From: UBA1672 sp033851915
GTDB taxonomy: Bacteria; Pseudomonadota; Alphaproteobacteria; Micavibrionales; Micavibrionaceae
DNA: 64,000 bases
Assembly: GCA_033851915.1 (NCBI GenBank)
Contig: JAWSVM010000003.1
Span: 248,001-312,000 of the forward strand
Direction: 5' to 3'
The notes under the pieces were generated by a model, which saw nothing but the letters and a program-made list of their open reading frames with translations, searched no databases and was not told the origin of the DNA. A program made the position numbers and the translations under genes. Shown here in pieces: positions 59,695 through 64,000 of this stretch (positions are counted from its first letter, which is position 1; each line of letters opens with the position of its first letter).

Positions 59695-62199
59695 ATGAAT
59701 AAAATTGACCACTCGGAATTTATAAATCGCCACCACACTAGGGAGGCGCCCATTCATGGGAAAAGCAAAAGCCTGAGTGCCGCGGTGATTGCTTCCATTC
59801 TGTCACTTTATTTTGTCGTGATGGTGTTCATTGTCCATATGGCGCGTGCGGATCAAACAACTATTGTTATTTCTGTTCTGGTTTTCCTCACTGCGACGTT
59901 GGTTGCTTTTGCTGCAAAGCGGGCTCAATATCTGCAAGCTAAGCAAGAAAAAGAACTGATCCTTCTTAAAGAAGTGTTGGAAGGCAGCCGTGGCGGGCGC
60001 CTGATTACCGACAGCGTCGATAACACCCTCTATTATAACCAACGCTTTGTAGAACTATGCTGCCATGACGTGAATGAAGATATTAGCTACACGCAATTGA
60101 TCCAGATGTTCTCCGATAATGATAAGGCAGCATCCTTGTTTAATGCCCTGTCAGATCAGGCGCATCGCGGCCTTACTGACTCGATAGAGCTTTATTGTGA
60201 AAAACAGGATTATGAGGGCTGGTATTATGTGACAGCGCAGCCTGTTTCTGGCCATGCAGGCATTATTCACTGGCGTTTGGATAACGTAACAGAGAAATAC
60301 ACCGCTGACCGCGCCATCAGGGAAGAGCGGGAAAAGCTGGTCGACTTTACAGATAACGCGCCTGTCGGGTTCTTCTCGGTGGATGAGCAAGGGCATTTTG
60401 TGTTCGCAAATGCGACGTTTGCCCGATGGTTGGGGATTGATCTTGAACGCTTGTTAAATCAAACATCCTTGCACACATATTTTGTAACGCCTCCTGCCAA
60501 CGCGAAGCCTTATGATTTGATGGATCACGGTAGTGAAAAACAGATTGTGGAGTTGGAGATGAAGGGCGCAGCAGGGAAAACCTTTCGCGCCTCGATTAAC
60601 CAAAGCATTGTTCATAGAGAAGATGGCAGCGTTCGTACACGTGCGGTTGTGCATGACCTAACCTCTGAACAGGAAATGCATCGCGCCTTGAAGGCTTCGG
60701 AAGACCGCTTTAAGCGTTTCTATGAAGACGCGCCGCTGGGGATTGTTCTGGTCAATAAAGACGGCTTGATTGAAGATTGTAACGCCCAGTTCGCACAGCT
60801 TATGGGGCGCAAGACTAAAGACCTTGTCACAAAGCATTTCAAACTATTGATTGGTGATGAAGACAGAGATGCTGTTTCCGCCATTATCGCCAAAATAGAA
60901 AAAGGCGAGGATATACTCGATTCGATCGAGGTGACTTTGCATGGTGATAATGAAGAGGTTAAAACCGCACAGCTTCACGCGCGAAGAACGGTGGAGGGAG
61001 AGGGCGTCGTTCTTCACTTCATTGATATGACAGAGAAAAAATCTCTGGAAGAACAGTTCGTCCAGTCGCAAAAAATGCAAGCGGTAGGGCAACTTGCGGG
61101 CGGTATCGCGCATGACTTTAATAACTTGCTGACCGCGATTATCGGGTTTTGTGATTTGCTGTTGCTGCGCCATAAGGCTGGCGATCCGTCTTTTGGCGAT
61201 ATTATGCAGATCCAGCAAAACTCGAACCGTGCCGCTAACCTTGTGCGCCAGCTTCTGGCTTTCTCACGTCAGCAAACCTTGCGTCAACGTGTTCATGACA
61301 TCACAGATATCCTGACCGAGCTTTCCCATCTTATGCGTCGCTTGATTGGCGCGAATATAGAGCTGGACATGATTCATGGCAGTGACCTTGGGCTGGTTAA
61401 AGTTGATGAAGGGCAGATGGAACAAGTTTTGATTAATCTGGCTGTCAATGCGCGTGATGCGATGGATGGCGGCGGCAAGCTGACGATTACAACGGAAAAC
61501 TATACAAACCGCAAAACCAAAAAGATGATGCAGGAAAAGATGCCGCCCGGGCATTGGGTTCTGATTAAAGTAAAAGATACAGGGTGCGGTATTCCCGCCA
61601 AAAATATGGAGCGTATTTTAGAGCCGTTCTTCACCACCAAAGACGTGGGTGAGGGAACGGGGCTTGGGTTGGCTACGGTCTATGGTATTATACGTCAAAG
61701 TGGCGGCTTTCTTGATATAGACAGCAAAGTCGGCAAAGGCACAACCTTCCTGATTTACTTGCCAAAAGCAAACGAGATTGACGTAGAAGAAGATGAGCCG
61801 GTGGTGGAGCAGGTCGTGCCCAAAGACCTGACGGGAACAGAATGTATTATGCTGGTTGAGGATGAGGACGCCGTGCGGACATTCTCGCAACGCGCGCTGG
61901 CCAATAAGGGGTATGACGTTATCTCTGCGGAGCATGGCGAGGCGGCACTCGAACTTTATGAAATGGACGGGCAAAAGCATATTGACCTTCTGATTACTGA
62001 TGTTGTCATGCCGGGGATGGATGGGCCAACTCTGGCGCAACGGATTCGCCAGCACAGCCCCGATTTAAAAATCATCTTTATGTCCGGTTATACGGAAGAT
62101 AAGCTTAAAGATTATATGGGTGAGAACACCTATTTCTTGCCGAAACCTTTTACCTTAAAAATCCTCGCGGCCAAGGTGAAAGAGGTTTTGCAAGATTAG
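59695..62199 (+). CDS. cckA: Cell cycle hybrid histidine kinase CckA
   Basis: About 834 residues from the ATG at 59695 (an in-frame ATG at 59677 is possible; neither has a clear ribosome-binding site). Two membrane helices (about 25-45 and 53-75) are followed by three PAS-like domains (about 90-430). The dimerisation domain has LAGGIAHDFNNLLTAIIGF with the phosphorylated His. An ATPase domain has NLAVNARDAMDGGG and GTGLGLATVYGI. A C-terminal receiver carries LLITDVVMPGMDG. It supplies phosphate to CtrA through ChpT, which is not seen here. Confidence 0.94.
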   Translation: MNKIDHSEFINRHHTREAPIHGKSKSLSAAVIASILSLYFVVMVFIVHMARADQTTIVISVLVFLTATLVAFAAKRAQYLQAKQEKELILLKEVLEGSRGGRLITDSVDNTLYYNQRFVELCCHDVNEDISYTQLIQMFSDNDKAASLFNALSDQAHRGLTDSIELYCEKQDYEGWYYVTAQPVSGHAGIIHWRLDNVTEKYTADRAIREEREKLVDFTDNAPVGFFSVDEQGHFVFANATFARWLGIDLERLLNQTSLHTYFVTPPANAKPYDLMDHGSEKQIVELEMKGAAGKTFRASINQSIVHREDGSVRTRAVVHDLTSEQEMHRALKASEDRFKRFYEDAPLGIVLVNKDGLIEDCNAQFAQLMGRKTKDLVTKHFKLLIGDEDRDAVSAIIAKIEKGEDILDSIEVTLHGDNEEVKTAQLHARRTVEGEGVVLHFIDMTEKKSLEEQFVQSQKMQAVGQLAGGIAHDFNNLLTAIIGFCDLLLLRHKAGDPSFGDIMQIQQNSNRAANLVRQLLAFSRQQTLRQRVHDITDILTELSHLMRRLIGANIELDMIHGSDLGLVKVDEGQMEQVLINLAVNARDAMDGGGKLTITTENYTNRKTKKMMQEKMPPGHWVLIKVKDTGCGIPAKNMERILEPFFTTKDVGEGTGLGLATVYGIIRQSGGFLDIDSKVGKGTTFLIYLPKANEIDVEEDEPVVEQVVPKDLTGTECIMLVEDEDAVRTFSQRALANKGYDVISAEHGEAALELYEMDGQKHIDLLITDVVMPGMDGPTLAQRIRQHSPDLKIIFMSGYTEDKLKDYMGENTYFLPKPFTLKILAAKVKEVLQD

Positions 62200-62246
62200 T
62201 GATGGTCTTGGTTTTTTAGTTTGTTTTTGTATATAATTGTATATTC

Positions 62247-62261
62247 GTTCCTTTTTTGTTC
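62247..62261. promoter_or_regulatory. SOS box (LexA site) upstream of recA
   Basis: GTTC-N7-GTTC matches the alphaproteobacterial LexA consensus exactly. It lies eight bases upstream of the recA -35 element, a position suited to LexA repression. Confidence 0.8.
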
Positions 62262-62268
62262 TTTTTGC

Positions 62269-62297
62269 TTGACGGGAGAATAAAACGAGAACATGAT
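62269..62297 (+). promoter_or_regulatory. Sigma-70-type promoter of recA
   Basis: TTGACG (62269-62274), a 17-base spacer and CATGAT (62292-62297) form a good promoter. The expected start near 62304 leaves a leader of about 110 bases before the preferred recA start. Confidence 0.65.
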
Positions 62298-62414
62298 GTG
62301 TGTAGATAAGGTGGTTTTGCCCCCTCTAATCAATTGCACATAACTATGAACTATGCGACAAAGGGATATAAAGATATGAGTGTTACGCCGTTACGTAAAA
62401 AGAAGGATAATGAT

Positions 62415-63491
62415 ATGGCTCAGAATAATACTGAGAAGCAAAAGGCTCTTGATGCCGCTTTGTCGCAGATTGAGCGCGCCTTTGGTAAGGGTTCTATTAT
62501 GAAGCTTAATGATGGCGCTAATCTGATGGAGGTCGAAACGGTGTCAACCGGATCGCTTGGCCTTGATATTGGTCTTGGGATTGGTGGATTACCGCGTGGC
62601 CGTGTTATTGAGATTTACGGGCCTGAAAGTTCCGGTAAAACAACACTTGCATTGCATGTTATTGCCGAGGCACAAAAGACGGGCGGAATATGTGCAATTG
62701 TGGACGCGGAGCATGCCCTTGATCCGGCATATGCGAAAAAGCTGGGCGTTGATGTTGATAACCTTCTAATCTCACAGCCTGATGCGGGGGAACAAGCCCT
62801 TGAAATTGTTGATACATTGGTGCGCTCCGGTGCAATTGATGTTTTGGTTATTGATTCTGTGGCGGCGCTTGTGCCGCGCGCGGAATTGGAAGGTGAAATG
62901 GGGGATAGTCATATGGGCTTGCAGGCACGTTTGATGTCTCAAGCTTTGCGTAAGTTAACTGGTTCTATTTCTCGTTCTCGCACAATTGTTATCTTTATTA
63001 ATCAGTTGCGGATGAAAATCGGTGTTATGTTTGGTTCACCTGAAACAACAACAGGCGGGAATGCGTTGAAATTCTACGCTTCGGTTCGTCTTGATATTCG
63101 CCGTATTGGTGCGATTAAGAACAAGGACGAAATCGTTGGAAACCAAACCCGCGTCAAAGTCGTGAAGAATAAAATGGCACCACCATTCCGTCAAATCGAA
63201 TTCGATATCATGTATGGTGAAGGGATTTCCAAACTTGGTGAATTGATTGATTTAGGTGTGAAGGCCGAATTAGTCGAAAAGGCAGGGTCATGGTTTTCCT
63301 ATGATGGGCAACGCATCGGACAGGGGCGTGAAAATGTTAAAAAATTCTTCAAAGAAAACCCTGAAATGGCGGATAAATTGGAACAGCAAATTCGTGTGAA
63401 TGCCGGGCTTATTATTGATGATATGCTCACTGGTTCCAGTGGCGCAAAAAAGGCAGCGGACAGCGCGGCGGAAGATGTCGCAAACGATTAA
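62415..63491 (+). CDS. recA: DNA recombination protein RecA
   Basis: A 358-residue protein from the ATG at 62415, which has AAGGA eight bases upstream; earlier in-frame ATGs (62376, 62334) would add 13-27 basic residues. Walker A GPESSGKT is at about 69-76. FINQLRMKIGVMFGSPETTTGGNALKFY (loop L2 region) and EFDIMYGEGIS are typical. It catalyses strand exchange and triggers LexA self-cleavage. A LexA site lies upstream and a strong terminator downstream. Confidence 0.97.
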   Translation: MAQNNTEKQKALDAALSQIERAFGKGSIMKLNDGANLMEVETVSTGSLGLDIGLGIGGLPRGRVIEIYGPESSGKTTLALHVIAEAQKTGGICAIVDAEHALDPAYAKKLGVDVDNLLISQPDAGEQALEIVDTLVRSGAIDVLVIDSVAALVPRAELEGEMGDSHMGLQARLMSQALRKLTGSISRSRTIVIFINQLRMKIGVMFGSPETTTGGNALKFYASVRLDIRRIGAIKNKDEIVGNQTRVKVVKNKMAPPFRQIEFDIMYGEGISKLGELIDLGVKAELVEKAGSWFSYDGQRIGQGRENVKKFFKENPEMADKLEQQIRVNAGLIIDDMLTGSSGAKKAADSAAEDVAND

Positions 63492-63516
63492 CTTTTCAGA
63501 TATATAATGGAATATT

Positions 63517-63540
63517 AAAGGCAGGCTCGGTTCTGCCTTT
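63517..63540. terminator. Bidirectional terminator between recA and smpB
   Basis: A perfect 8-bp stem AAAGGCAG/CTGCCTTT with an 8-base loop lies 25 bases past recA. The plus-strand tail is AGCTTTTTGT and the minus-strand tail is AATATT. Confidence 0.85.
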
Positions 63541-63566
63541 AGCTTTTTGTGGAAGCGTTGTCTTAT

Positions 63567-64000
63567 TTAATCGCGCATTTTGAGAAGGCGTTGTTTTTGC
63601 TTTCCCCAGTCGCGTTGCTTTTCGCTCTGCCGTTTATCATGTTGTTTTTTACCCTTGGCTAGCGCAATCTCAAGCTTCACTTTGCCGTGTTCATTAAAGT
63701 AAATTTTCGTCGCAACAATGGTCATGCCTTGGCGCACAACCGCGCCCATGATTTTATCAATTTCACGTTTATGCAGCAATAATTTCCGCGGGCGCGTTGT
63801 GTTGTGTTGTAAATGTGGGCCTGCTTGTGAATATTCGGAAATATTAGCGTTAAAAATCCAGATCTCAGCACCTTTCGGGCCAACATAGGATTCTTTAATG
63901 CTGCATTGCCCAAGGCGTAAGGATTTAACCTCGGTGCCTTTCAGCATGATGCCCGCTTCAAACGTGTCCAGAATTTCATAATCAAAGCGTGCCTTTTTAT
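63567..64000 (-). CDS. smpB: SsrA-binding protein SmpB, N-terminus beyond window
   Basis: A tmRNA-binding protein for ribosome rescue. The frame continues past the ATG at 63947 to the window edge, reading KKARFDYEILDTFEAGIMLKGTEVKSLR, which is the authentic SmpB N-terminal region, so the true start is outside the window. The protein-RNA fold residues (TEVKSLR, GAEIWIFNANISEY) and the basic C-terminal tail (KRQSEKQRDWGKQKQRLLK) that enters the mRNA channel are present. It is convergent with recA. Confidence 0.95.
   Translation of the reverse strand, partial: KKARFDYEILDTFEAGIMLKGTEVKSLRLGQCSIKESYVGPKGAEIWIFNANISEYSQAGPHLQHNTTRPRKLLLHKREIDKIMGAVVRQGMTIVATKIYFNEHGKVKLEIALAKGKKQHDKRQSEKQRDWGKQKQRLLKMRD

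Noticed and set aside
1..64000. CRISPR arrays, insertion sequences, prophage, tRNA or rRNA genes
   Set aside because: No regularly spaced repeats, transposase or integrase motifs, or RNA gene sequences were recognised on either strand.

Overview
The window is a stretch of an alphaproteobacterial chromosome dominated by one large flagellar gene cluster. The lineage call rests on CtrA, CckA, FlbD, FliX, FlbT, FlaF, a single-cysteine DksA, a DUF6468 protein beside fliM, and a GTTC-N7-GTTC SOS box in front of recA. Base composition looks close to the mid-40s % GC by eye (not computed). The genus cannot be fixed from sequence alone; a Rhodospirillales- or Micavibrionales-like bacterium would fit but is a guess.

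Layout. 1-7.9 kb (minus strand) is mostly housekeeping: a TPR-like partial gene, a histidine-phosphatase-fold protein, kdsB, a peptide-binding protein, a degenerate EAL protein, pyrD, pgsA and a membrane phosphodiesterase-fold protein, ending at ctrA. 8.7-12.1 kb (plus) holds fliI, a CheD-like protein and fliJ. 12.1-18.2 kb (minus) holds a FliK-like protein, flhG, flhF and flhA. 18.4-26.6 kb (minus) holds an acidic unknown, flbD, motA, fliN, fliH, fliG and fliF, interrupted by two unrelated genes. 27-30.2 kb holds a FlaG-like gene, flaF, flbT and one large flagellin. 30.6-37.4 kb (minus) is the hook operon flgI-flgJ-two chaperone-like genes-fliK-flgD-flgE. 37.7-38.7 kb (plus) is fliX and dksA. 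38.8-42.1 kb (minus) is flgF-flgG-flgA-flgH. 42.4-51.9 kb (plus) is fliL, fliM, DUF6468, motE, cheY, cheZ, a MotB-like gene, motB and a large AMIN/TPR protein. 52.5-54.0 kb (minus) is fhlB-fliO-fliP, and 54.1-57.6 kb (plus) is flgB-flgC-fliE-fliQ-fliR-flhB. 57.6-64 kb holds a small membrane protein, a MuiA-like gene, cckA, recA and smpB (partial at the window end).

How it works together. The genes encode almost the whole basal body, the export apparatus (FlhA, FlhB, FliO/P/Q/R, FliH/I/J), C-ring, rod, P- and L-rings, hook, flagellin and stator, plus the CckA-CtrA regulators expected to start the hierarchy and FlbD/FliX expected to time later classes. The promoter sequences support such a hierarchy. 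Perfect TTAA-N7-TTAA CtrA boxes precede fliJ and the flagellin gene, and -24/-12 (sigma-54) elements precede the flgI, flgF, flgB and fliM units. Not seen here are flgK, flgL, fliD, cheA and rpoN, which must lie elsewhere if present.

Most unusual content: a CheD-like protein (Thr/Cys/His spacing identical to CheD) directly behind fliI; a MotB-like membrane protein without the proton-carrying Asp, in an operon with motB and a roughly 1,030-residue AMIN/TPR protein; a tandem pair of paralogous chaperone-like proteins inside the hook operon; a second FliK-like protein; and a detached FlhB C-terminal domain. No insertion sequences, CRISPR arrays, tRNA or rRNA genes were recognised.
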